Below, one piece after another: positions 4,466-11,186 of a stretch of 14,041 nt of DNA. The first letter of the stretch is position 1; each line of letters starts with the position of its first letter. A program made the position numbers and the translations under genes. Where the stretch lies: NCBI GenBank assembly GCA_009787685.1, contig WQSV01000021.1, positions 1 through 14,041 on the forward strand, written 5' to 3'. The notes beneath the pieces are model-generated. The model saw only the letters and a program-made list of their open reading frames with translations, had not been told where the DNA came from and searched no databases. This DNA comes from Bacillota bacterium. Its GTDB lineage: Bacteria; Bacillota; Clostridia; Christensenellales; Pumilibacteraceae.

Positions 4466-6100
4466 ATGAACACGAAAAACAAAAAGAAATACTATATCAC
4501 AACACCAATCTACTATCCGTCTGGTGCATGGCATATCGGACATTGCTACACAACTGTTGCATGCGATGCTATTGCTCGTTTCAAACGTATGCAAGGCTAT
4601 GAAGTTTTCTACTTGACGGGAACAGATGAGCATGGTCAAAAAATTCTCAAAAATGCAACAGAAAAAGGAATAACCCCAATTGAATTCGTCAACCCTTTGG
4701 TGGAAAATATCAAAGAACTTTGGAGCGTTCTTGACATTTCTTATGATGGATTTATTCGAACGACTGATGAGTTTCACAAAAAAGCAGTTCAAAACATTTT
4801 CACGCGTCTCTATGAAAAAGGAGATATCTACAAATCTGTCTACAAAGGGAAATACTGCGCGCCATGTGAAACCTTTCTAACTGAAACACAGTTGAAAGAC
4901 GGAAATTGTCCAGATTGCAATCGAGAAGTCAACGATGCAGAAGAAGAAGCTTATTTCTTCCGCCTTTCTAAATACGGCGAACAAATCAAAAAACATCTTT
5001 CCGAAACCGACTTCCTTGTTCCAAAAGCACGAGCAAATGAAATGATAAAATTCATAGAAGCAGGACTTGAAGACCTCGCGGTCACGCGAACAAGCTTTGA
5101 TTGGGGGGTGAAAGTTCCGTTTGATGAAAAACACGTGATTTATGTTTGGATTGATGCACTTAGCAACTATATCACAGCACTAGGCCACTTTGGTAAAGAG
5201 AATGGAGAGTGTAGCGTGATGTGTGAACCTAGGGATAAAAAAACTAATAACAACACAACTCTCCACTCTCCACTTTCCACTCTTCAATTTTGGCCAGCAG
5301 ATCTCCACATGATGGCAAAAGAAATAACTCGCTTCCATGCAATCATTTGGCCAGCAATTCTTTTGAGTCTTGAGCTTTCGCTTCCAAAACAAATCTATTC
5401 ACACGGCTGGATTCTCTTTGATGGCGGTAAAATGTCAAAATCAGTTGGAAACGTTGTCGACCCATTTATTTTGAGCGAAAGATATTCGGCAGACGCACTT
5501 AGATACTTCTTGCTCAGCGAACTATCCTATGGTCAAGACTCCAACTATTCATCTGAGCAATTTTTGACAAAAGTTAATTCCGACCTTGTCAATGATCTTG
5601 GAAATTTGACAAAAAGAACTCTCTCAATGGTAAAGCAGTATTTCAAAGGAAAAGTAAAAATTGGAAAAGAAACTGAACATTGTAAAGATTTCATTGAAAA
5701 AGTAAACGCTCTCAATGGGCAAGTTGATGAGAAAATAAAAGACAACGACGTTGCAAAAGCAATCAGCACAATTTTCTCATTGATTAGTCATTCGAATAAA
5801 TATATTGATTTGACCGCTCCGTGGGCATTGAACAAAGAGGGAAAATTTGATCTTCTTTCAAGCGTTTTGTTTAATCTTTTGGAGGCAATCAGAGTAAGTT
5901 CAACGTTACTCAAACCTTTTTTGACAAAAACCCCATCTCGAATATTCGAAGCCATCAAAATAAAAGAGCCAACAGATTTTAAAAAGGCTCTCCATAATCC
6001 CAAAGGGTCATATAATGTTGGAACTAATGAAGCAGTCATGCTATTCCCGCGCCTCGACATAAAAAAGGAACTAGAAGAACTGGCGAGTTTGGCGGAATAA
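4466..6100 (+). CDS. metG: Methionyl-tRNA synthetase with an in-frame repeat-derived insertion
   Basis: This class I synthetase charges initiator and elongator tRNA-Met with methionine in the cytosol. Seen: the HIGH motif (H23-H26), a zinc knuckle C131/C134 and C148/C151, KMSKS (322-326) and the FDWGV and WPAD core motifs. At 544 residues it ends after the anticodon-binding helices and lacks the C-terminal EMAP/Trbp111-like tRNA-binding domain of many Bacillota enzymes (about 650 aa). Between ITALG (236-240) and FWPAD (275-279) the linker is 34 residues, against roughly 10-12 in the relatives I remember. The extra DNA (about 5198-5285) is a heptamer palindrome of the type seen between genes here. 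The frame stays open, so the enzyme is probably functional. No Shine-Dalgarno sequence precedes the ATG; a promoter lies only 10 bp upstream. Confidence 0.96.
   Translation: MNTKNKKKYYITTPIYYPSGAWHIGHCYTTVACDAIARFKRMQGYEVFYLTGTDEHGQKILKNATEKGITPIEFVNPLVENIKELWSVLDISYDGFIRTTDEFHKKAVQNIFTRLYEKGDIYKSVYKGKYCAPCETFLTETQLKDGNCPDCNREVNDAEEEAYFFRLSKYGEQIKKHLSETDFLVPKARANEMIKFIEAGLEDLAVTRTSFDWGVKVPFDEKHVIYVWIDALSNYITALGHFGKENGECSVMCEPRDKKTNNNTTLHSPLSTLQFWPADLHMMAKEITRFHAIIWPAILLSLELSLPKQIYSHGWILFDGGKMSKSVGNVVDPFILSERYSADALRYFLLSELSYGQDSNYSSEQFLTKVNSDLVNDLGNLTKRTLSMVKQYFKGKVKIGKETEHCKDFIEKVNALNGQVDEKIKDNDVAKAISTIFSLISHSNKYIDLTAPWALNKEGKFDLLSSVLFNLLEAIRVSSTLLKPFLTKTPSRIFEAIKIKEPTDFKKALHNPKGSYNVGTNEAVMLFPRLDIKKELEELASLAE
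5198..5285. repeat. Heptamer palindromic repeat inserted in frame in metG
   Basis: The right part is four tandem 7-mers: ACTCTCC (5258-5264), ACTCTCC (5265-5271), ACTTTCC (5272-5278), ACTCTTC (5279-5285). On the left TGGAGAGTG (5203-5211) is the exact reverse complement of CACTCTCCA (5264-5272). The segment encodes residues 245-273 (ENGECSVM through LHSPLSTL), low-complexity sequence with no counterpart in the MetG core. Period and palindromic layout match the intergenic repeats in this window. Confidence 0.7.
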
Positions 6101-6441
6101 TAGAGGAAAAGTCTAATAAATATTTAATTATCGACTATTACTCACGTGGACTCACAATGTTCACTTTTGCAATATGACCGACAACCCAGTATTGTGCGGG
6201 AAGTGAGCATTGCGAGGTTGCAAAGCAATACCAAGTGCCACTGAATTTAAAAATGAACAACACAAAACCTAGAAAAAGGTATTGTTCATAAACAACATCT
6301 AATAAAATGAAGTTAGCAGAAAAACAAATAATCTAGGCGTGTTTATTCACACGATATTGCGTGCAAAAGCTAAAAAACTCTTAACAAAAAAAACAGGGAA
6401 CACAATGTGTCCCAACCAAATAAAGGAGAATAAAACCCATC
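6101..6441 (+). other. 341-bp non-coding, structure-rich interval between metG and the Nif3-like gene
   Basis: No gene is visible. It contains the hairpin motif at 6153-6196 (see separate entry) and a nested hairpin at 6253-6289: ATGAACAA (6253-6260) with TTGTTCAT (6282-6289), and inside it ACCT with AGGT. It also has a competing pair, CAATACC (6226-6232) with GGTATTG (6278-6284), which cannot form together with the outer hairpin. No clear metG terminator and no strong promoter were found. AAAGGAG near 6422-6428 lies about 13 bases before the ATG at 6442. An unannotated small RNA or a regulatory leader is possible. Confidence 0.4.
6153..6196 (+). ncRNA. Hairpin motif, copy A (upstream of Nif3-like gene)
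   Basis: CACAATGTT (6153-6161) pairs with AGTATTGTG (6188-6196), allowing two G-U pairs. The loop contains CTTTTGCAATATGACCGA (6164-6181), identical at 16 of 18 positions to the block in the gyrB leader at 9093-9110. The second stem base pair is A-U here and G-C in copy B, a compensatory change that supports a real paired structure. I do not recognise it as a known RNA family; it could equally be a repeated DNA palindrome. Confidence 0.4.
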
Positions 6442-7329
6442 ATGTCAAAAACAACAAACACAAAAACAACAAAAACTGAAAAAGGGCTATCAACAAAAGA
6501 ACTTCTCGACATCGCATTGGATCTCGCTGGTGTTGACGAATGTCCTCCAGATTCTGGAGTAATTGTTGAGGGAAACAATATCAAAAAAGTTTTATTCGGA
6601 GTAGACATGGACACCCCAGAGCTTTTGCTTGCTCGTGAACTTGGCTATGATTGTGTTGTCTCTCATCACCCAAGAGTGACGAACACGAAAATGTTGACAA
6701 TTTTGGAAAATGCAAATATCAACAAACTTTTTAAACTCGGTGTTCCAAAAAACAGAACACAAAAACTTGTCCAAGCAAGAGCAAATGAACTCTCGTATTG
6801 GGAGCATGTTTCAAACTCAAGAAGAAGTGAGTCAGCCGCAAAACTACTAGGGATGCCGTTTATTTCTCTCCACAATCCAGCTGATTTAATCGGCGAAAAC
6901 ACTGTTCAAGAATTCCTCGACAAAAAATTTGAGGGCAATGAAAATGTAACATTGGGTGACATAACATCAGCACTAGAAGAATTGCCGGAATACAAAAATT
7001 CAGAAAGAAAACCAATCATCAGAGTCGGCTCGAAAGACAGCTTTGCTGGAAAAATTGTTGTTCAAATGGCAGGTCTAACTGGTCCCGGAGCTAATGTTTT
7101 GAAAGAGTATTTCAGAGCAGGAGTTGGAACTTTGGTCATGATGCACATTCCAGAAGCCGACACAAAAGCGTTAAAAGAGCAAAACATCGGCAATGTTATC
7201 ATCGCAGGTCACACTTCATCTGACTCAATCGGAATCAACAAAATTATCCGTGAGTGGGAAAAGCGCGGAGTTGAAACAACAGCAATCAGCGGTATTGTTT
7301 CGGATATTATGCCAAAAGAAAGCAAATAA
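6442..7329 (+). CDS. Nif3-like dinuclear metal centre protein
   Basis: A 295-residue member of the NIF3/DUF34 family (also labelled GTP cyclohydrolase 1 type 2), whose members form rings of six subunits around two-metal sites; the physiological reaction is unsettled. Metal ligands are recognisable: D55 in GVDMDTPE, H75-H76 in VSHHP, H144 and D148 in ISLHNPADL, and H257 with D261 in AGHTSSDS. The last pair is usually HxxxE, so Asp at 261 is a conservative but unusual change. The length lies between the short form (about 250 aa) and the Bacillus YqfO form with an inserted PII-like domain (about 370 aa). The first 15 residues are a Thr/Lys-rich extension. AAAGGAG lies about 13 bases before the ATG, which is long. 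The gene separates metG from tatD, which are neighbours in many Bacillota. Confidence 0.85.
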   Translation: MSKTTNTKTTKTEKGLSTKELLDIALDLAGVDECPPDSGVIVEGNNIKKVLFGVDMDTPELLLARELGYDCVVSHHPRVTNTKMLTILENANINKLFKLGVPKNRTQKLVQARANELSYWEHVSNSRRSESAAKLLGMPFISLHNPADLIGENTVQEFLDKKFEGNENVTLGDITSALEELPEYKNSERKPIIRVGSKDSFAGKIVVQMAGLTGPGANVLKEYFRAGVGTLVMMHIPEADTKALKEQNIGNVIIAGHTSSDSIGINKIIREWEKRGVETTAISGIVSDIMPKESK

Positions 7330-7425
7330 ACATTTAAAATTGACAATTCACAGCCGACAGCTTAATGGCAAATTGAGCCAATATCAAATTATTAAGTTTT
7401 CGGTGCAATTGCAAATAGCAGTCAA

Positions 7426-8202
7426 ATGCAAATGAAAAAATTAATCGACACGCACGCACACCTTTGCAACGACCTAATCGACGCAAACGAGGTTATCGAC
7501 AATATGGAGAGAGACGGACTGGCTTCTCTCGTTTCTGTGAGCTATGACATTAAAGCTTCGCGGAAGAATTTTGAAATTTCGAAATTGAGCGACAAAGTTT
7601 TTTTTAGCGTTGGTGTCCATCCATCCTATTCAAGACAATTTGATATTGTCCAAATCGATGAAATGTTTAAATTGTCAAAAGACAAAAAATGTGTTGCAAT
7701 TGGTGAAATCGGACTTGACTATCATTATGAAGACACTTGCAAGGATTCTCAAAAATTCGCGTTCATTTCACAACTCGATCTAGTCGAAAAAGCTAACCTT
7801 CCAGCAATTTTTCATCTTCGAGATGCTTATGAAGACATGTTTGAAATCATTAAGCAGAACACACACAAAATAACAAAAAGCGCTGTCATGCATTGCTATT
7901 CAGGTGATTTGAACTATGCAAAAAAGTTCATTGATTTTGGCTACTACATCTCTTTCACTGGCGCAATTTCCTACAAAAATTCACATCTTCCAGACCTTGC
8001 AAAAGTGCTTCCACGCGACAGAATTCTCGTTGAAACTGACTGTCCATATCTGACGCCAGTTCCACACCGAGGAAAAATCAACCACCCAAGAAATATTGTT
8101 TATGTTGCCCAAAGAATTGCCGAAGCATGGGGGGTGGAGGTTGACGAGGTGAAAGAAGTGACGACGAGGAATGCTTTAACACTATTTGCAAAAATGAACT
8201 AA
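7426..8202 (+). CDS. tatD: TatD-family metal-dependent hydrolase (YabD-like)
   Basis: A 258-residue TIM-barrel protein of the amidohydrolase superfamily; TatD proteins act as metal-dependent DNases with roles proposed in DNA repair or RNA/DNA turnover. All expected ligands are visible: H10 and H12 (DTHAHL), E94 (GEIGLDYH), H130 (FHLRDA), H156 (MHCYSG) and D205 (ETDCPYLTP). The length is typical. Two ATGs lie close together (7426 and 7432); neither has a visible Shine-Dalgarno sequence, and the second gives the more usual MKKLIDTHAHL start. A tatD-like gene follows metG in many Bacillota; here a Nif3-like gene intervenes and a TatD-associated radical SAM gene follows. The stop codon overlaps a perfect palindrome. 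Confidence 0.93.
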   Translation: MQMKKLIDTHAHLCNDLIDANEVIDNMERDGLASLVSVSYDIKASRKNFEISKLSDKVFFSVGVHPSYSRQFDIVQIDEMFKLSKDKKCVAIGEIGLDYHYEDTCKDSQKFAFISQLDLVEKANLPAIFHLRDAYEDMFEIIKQNTHKITKSAVMHCYSGDLNYAKKFIDFGYYISFTGAISYKNSHLPDLAKVLPRDRILVETDCPYLTPVPHRGKINHPRNIVYVAQRIAEAWGVEVDEVKEVTTRNALTLFAKMN

Positions 8203-8230
8203 ACGATTTAATATTGAATATTAAATCGTT
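8202..8230. repeat. Perfect palindrome at the tatD stop codon
   Basis: AACGATTTAATATT (8202-8215) is the exact reverse complement of 8217-8230, with a single central G. It begins on the last base of the tatD TAA. No T run follows on the plus strand, so it would be a weak terminator at best; it could stabilise the mRNA 3' end or bind a protein. Confidence 0.6.
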
Positions 8231-8298
8231 GTTGGTTGAGTTAATTTGAAAAACTAACATCAGCTATTGAATATTGAGATATTCTATATCAAAAAATC

Positions 8299-8889
8299 AT
8301 GACCAACTTTACTTATCACTATCAAAACAATCTCTACATAAACCTCACCAATCGTTGTTCAAACGATTGCAGTTTTTGTATTCGATCTTATTCAAAAGGC
8401 ATTGGAGACGATGAGTTGTGGCTTTCTCGTGAGCCAGATGTTCATGAAGTGATTGAGCAAATTGAAACAACAAATATTATGTATGATCAGATTGTTTTTT
8501 GTGGCTTTGGTGAGTCAACTTATCGTTTTGATGAGATGATAAAAATTGCAAAATTCCTCAAATCAATCGGACGAGTCGTTCGTCTTAACACGAATGGACT
8601 CGGAAATCTTATCAATAATCGTGACATAACGAAGGAACTGTCTGAAGTAATTGACATCGTTTCAATATCATTGAATGCTCCAACTCCCGAGCGCTACAAC
8701 GAAATTTGCAAAAGCATTTTTGGCGAGCGTGCGCATGGAGAAATAATAGCATTTGCCAAAAAATGTGTCGAACACGACATTAAAACAACTCTTAGCATAA
8801 TGGACAATTTGACCGAAAAAGAAACAGCAAAATGTCAATTAATAGCCGAAAAAATCGGCTGTGAATTAAAAATTCGCAATATGGCATAA
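8299..8889 (+). CDS. Radical SAM protein, TatD-associated family
   Basis: A 196-residue compact radical SAM protein. The [4Fe-4S]/SAM motif CxxxCxxC is C20, C24 and C27 in NRCSNDCSFC. A Gly-rich CGFGEST segment (68-74) corresponds to the SAM-binding GGE motif, and RLNTNG and ISLNAP follow as in radical SAM barrels. Such short radical SAM proteins are known next to tatD in Clostridia (TatD-linked radical SAM family) and have no defined substrate. The present gene follows tatD by 96 bp on the same strand, in agreement. The protein has only part of a full barrel and no extra cluster domain, so it may need a partner. No good Shine-Dalgarno sequence is visible; a weak promoter-like pair TTGGTT-17-TAACAT at about 8232-8260 may serve it. 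A terminator follows at 8972. Confidence 0.88.
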   Translation: MTNFTYHYQNNLYINLTNRCSNDCSFCIRSYSKGIGDDELWLSREPDVHEVIEQIETTNIMYDQIVFCGFGESTYRFDEMIKIAKFLKSIGRVVRLNTNGLGNLINNRDITKELSEVIDIVSISLNAPTPERYNEICKSIFGERAHGEIIAFAKKCVEHDIKTTLSIMDNLTEKETAKCQLIAEKIGCELKIRNMA

Positions 8890-8971
8890 TGCCTAGAAAA
8901 TTTTTTCGCGAGTTCTAGCCCCAAATAACGCCATTAGAAGCAAAATGTCGAAAATTAATCAAAATTTAATA

Positions 8972-9006
8972 CGCAAATGAGTTCAATTCATTTGCGCTTT
9001 TTTTTT
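8972..9006 (+). terminator. Intrinsic terminator between the radical SAM gene and gyrB
   Basis: CGCAAATGA (8972-8980) pairs with TCATTTGCG (8988-8996) across a 7-base loop and is followed by C and a run of nine T. Its descending arm overlaps the -35 region of the gyrB promoter. Confidence 0.88.
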
Positions 9007-9020
9007 GTTTGTGCTATAAT
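8992..9020 (+). promoter_or_regulatory. gyrB promoter with extended -10
   Basis: A perfect TATAAT (9015-9020) is preceded by TGC as an extended -10. TTGCGC (8992-8997) sits 17 bp upstream as a weak -35. Expected start is near 9027, leaving a leader of about 150 nt before gyrB. Confidence 0.75.
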
Positions 9021-9042
9021 AAAATTAACTAAAAAACAAGAA

Positions 9043-9064
9043 TTCAACAATAGCTATTGTTGAA
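9043..9064 (+). promoter_or_regulatory. Perfect 22-bp palindrome in the gyrB leader
   Basis: TTCAACAATAG (9043-9053) is followed directly by its exact reverse complement (9054-9064). In RNA it would form a small-loop hairpin about 16 nt after the predicted start; in DNA it could bind a dimeric protein. Confidence 0.6.
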
Positions 9065-9076
9065 AAACATTCGCTT

Positions 9077-9133
9077 GGGCGCGCAATGCACGCTTTTGCA
9101 AAATGACCAAGATTGTGTGTGTATTGCGTGCCC
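9077..9133 (+). ncRNA. Long hairpin, copy B of the CTTTTGCAA-ATGACC motif (gyrB leader)
   Basis: GGGCGCGCAATGCAC (9077-9091) pairs over all 15 positions with GTGTATTGCGTGCCC (9119-9133), counting two G-U pairs. The loop carries CTTTTGCAAAATGACCAA (9093-9110), the block also found at 6164-6181. The hairpin lies inside the predicted gyrB leader, 42 bp before the start codon. It may regulate gyrB or be a repeated palindrome; the family is unknown to me. Confidence 0.5.
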
Positions 9134-9175
9134 GATGTTGGTTGAAAATCCAATCACTGAACAGGAGTAAAAAAT

Positions 9176-11083
9176 ATGGCAAAAGTAAACGAGAATTATG
9201 ACAGCAGTAAGATTCAAATCCTTGAAGGACTTGATCCGGTAAGAAAAAGACCGGGGATGTATATCGGCTCAACAGATGAGAGGGGTCTTCATCATCTTGT
9301 TACCGAGATTGTCGACAATTCTGTTGACGAAGCGCTTGCAGGGCATTGCACGGACATTTTGATTGAAATTCAAAGAGATGGTTCTTGTTCGGTCACGGAC
9401 AATGGTCGTGGTATTCCTGTTGAAATTCACCCAAAAGAAAAAATTTCAACCGTTGAAGTCGTTTTGACAAAACTTCATGCGGGCGGAAAATTCGGCGACG
9501 GCGGATACAAAGTTTCTGGCGGACTCCATGGAGTTGGACTCTCCGTCGTTAATGCTCTTTCGGAATGGCTTGAAGTCGAAGTTTATCGCGATGGAAAAGT
9601 ATATCGCCAAAAATATATGCGTGGAATTCCAATGCGTGCCCTTGCGGAAGTTGGAAAAAGTTCAAAACGTGGGACAAAAGTAACATTCTTCCCAGACAGC
9701 GAAATTTTTGAAACACTTGATTTTCAATATGACTATTTGAGAACGCGTATTCGCGAAGCCGCTTATCTCAACAAAGGGTTGAAGCTCACTCTTGCCGACA
9801 GACGCGTGGGACGCGAAAAAGAAGAGACTTTCAAGTTTGATGGCGGTATTTTGGATTTCGTTGAATATCTTAATCGCAACAAAGTGACTCTTTTTCCAAC
9901 AGCAATCTACACTGAACAAGAATATAAAGATTCAACTGTCGAAATTGCGTTGCAATATAATGATTCGTTCAGTGAAATTGTCTACACCTATGCAAACAAT
10001 ATCAACACTGAAGAGGGTGGAACTCACTTAACAGGTTTTAGAAACGCGCTCACAAAAATAATCAACGATTTTGCCCATCGTCAAAACATCATCAAAGCAG
10101 ACGACAAACTCTCTGGAGAAGATGTCCGCGAAGGGCTAACAGCAGTCATCAGTGTAAAACTAACAAACCCACAATTTGAAGGGCAAACAAAAACAAAACT
10201 TGGAAACTCCGAAATGCGTGCCTATGTTGAAAAAGCACTCCTTGAAGGACTCGGAACATTTTTGGAAGAAAATCCAAGTCAAGCAAAAGAACTTATTTTG
10301 AAGTGCTTGACAGCACAGCGTGCAAGAGACGCTGCGAGAAAAGCAAGAGAATTGACAATTCGCAAAGGAATTTTGGAGTCAACAACTCTGCCGGGAAAAC
10401 TCGCGGATTGCACCGACAAAGACCCAGCAAATTGTGAGATTTATATTGTCGAGGGTGACAGTGCAGGGGGAACAGCAAAGCAAGGAAGAGACAGACGTTT
10501 TCAAGCAATCCTTCCACTTCGCGGAAAAATCCTAAATGTCGAAAAATCGCGCCTTGCAAAAGTTTTGGAAAATGCCGAAATAAAAGCAATGATAACCGCA
10601 TTTGGTTGTGGAATAGGAGATGACTTTGATGCGTCAAAACTTCGTTATAGTCGCATAATTTGTATGACGGACGCGGACGTTGATGGATCTCACATCAGAA
10701 TACTAATTTTGACATTCCTTTTCCGCTATATGAGACCACTCATTGAAAACGGTAATGTTTATATCGCTCAACCGCCACTCTACAAAGTGACAAAGTCTCG
10801 ACAAGAACACTATTGCTATAACGACAAAGAACTCAACGACAAACTAAATTCACTTGGAAGAAAAGGTTGTGATGTTCAACGCTATAAAGGTCTTGGGGAA
10901 ATGAATGCAAACCAACTTTGGGAAACAACAATGAACCCAGAACATCGAACTTTAATTCAAGTGACAATGGACGACGCATTTGAAGCTGATCAAACCTTCA
11001 ACATCCTCATGGGAGATCTCCCAGAACTAAGAAGAAAGTTCATTGAAGACAACGCTAAGCTTGTTAAAGAGTTGGATATTTAA
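9176..11083 (+). CDS. gyrB: DNA gyrase subunit B
   Basis: ATPase subunit of DNA gyrase, which introduces negative supercoils as A2B2. The GHKL ATPase fold shows E44 and N48 (EIVDNS), D75 in DNGRGI and the ATP lid GGLHGVGLSVVNALS (115-129); QTK of the transducer is at 337-339. The TOPRIM domain carries the magnesium ligands E426 (EGDSAGG) and D499, D501, D503 (MTDADVDGSH), followed by the RYKGLGEMN tail motif. At 635 residues it has the standard Gram-positive length, without the insert of enterobacterial GyrB. AGGAG at 9163-9167 lies 8 bases before the ATG. A good promoter and a structured leader precede the gene, and gyrA follows after 103 bp. Gyrase genes commonly respond to supercoiling; nothing here proves that. 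Confidence 0.98.
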   Translation: MAKVNENYDSSKIQILEGLDPVRKRPGMYIGSTDERGLHHLVTEIVDNSVDEALAGHCTDILIEIQRDGSCSVTDNGRGIPVEIHPKEKISTVEVVLTKLHAGGKFGDGGYKVSGGLHGVGLSVVNALSEWLEVEVYRDGKVYRQKYMRGIPMRALAEVGKSSKRGTKVTFFPDSEIFETLDFQYDYLRTRIREAAYLNKGLKLTLADRRVGREKEETFKFDGGILDFVEYLNRNKVTLFPTAIYTEQEYKDSTVEIALQYNDSFSEIVYTYANNINTEEGGTHLTGFRNALTKIINDFAHRQNIIKADDKLSGEDVREGLTAVISVKLTNPQFEGQTKTKLGNSEMRAYVEKALLEGLGTFLEENPSQAKELILKCLTAQRARDAARKARELTIRKGILESTTLPGKLADCTDKDPANCEIYIVEGDSAGGTAKQGRDRRFQAILPLRGKILNVEKSRLAKVLENAEIKAMITAFGCGIGDDFDASKLRYSRIICMTDADVDGSHIRILILTFLFRYMRPLIENGNVYIAQPPLYKVTKSRQEHYCYNDKELNDKLNSLGRKGCDVQRYKGLGEMNANQLWETTMNPEHRTLIQVTMDDAFEADQTFNILMGDLPELRRKFIEDNAKLVKELDI

Positions 11084-11093
11084 AAAATTTTTC

Positions 11094-11159
11094 AATGAGG
11101 AATGAGGAGTATTGAATAGTAATTAAGGTAAATTTGATGTCAGTTCTTCATTCCGCATT
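11094..11159. repeat. Heptamer-type inverted repeat between gyrB and gyrA
   Basis: AATGAGG is repeated in tandem (11094-11100, 11101-11107), then AGTATTG and AATAGTA follow. The left arm 11094-11105 matches the reverse complement of 11148-11159 at 11 of 12 positions. It fills most of the gyrB-gyrA gap and shares the 7-bp period of the other repeats. Confidence 0.55.
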
Positions 11160-11186
11160 ACTTTTAGATTTAGAGGAAATTTAACT

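Noticed and set aside
4118..4792. Minus-strand 224-aa open frame overlapping spmA and metG
   Set aside because: It overlaps two confidently identified genes and the metG promoter, and shows no domain.
6181..6232. Possible signal recognition particle RNA, suggested by GCGGGAAGTGAGC
   Set aside because: The conserved SRP loop and flanking stem do not match, and the surrounding strands do not pair in the expected way.
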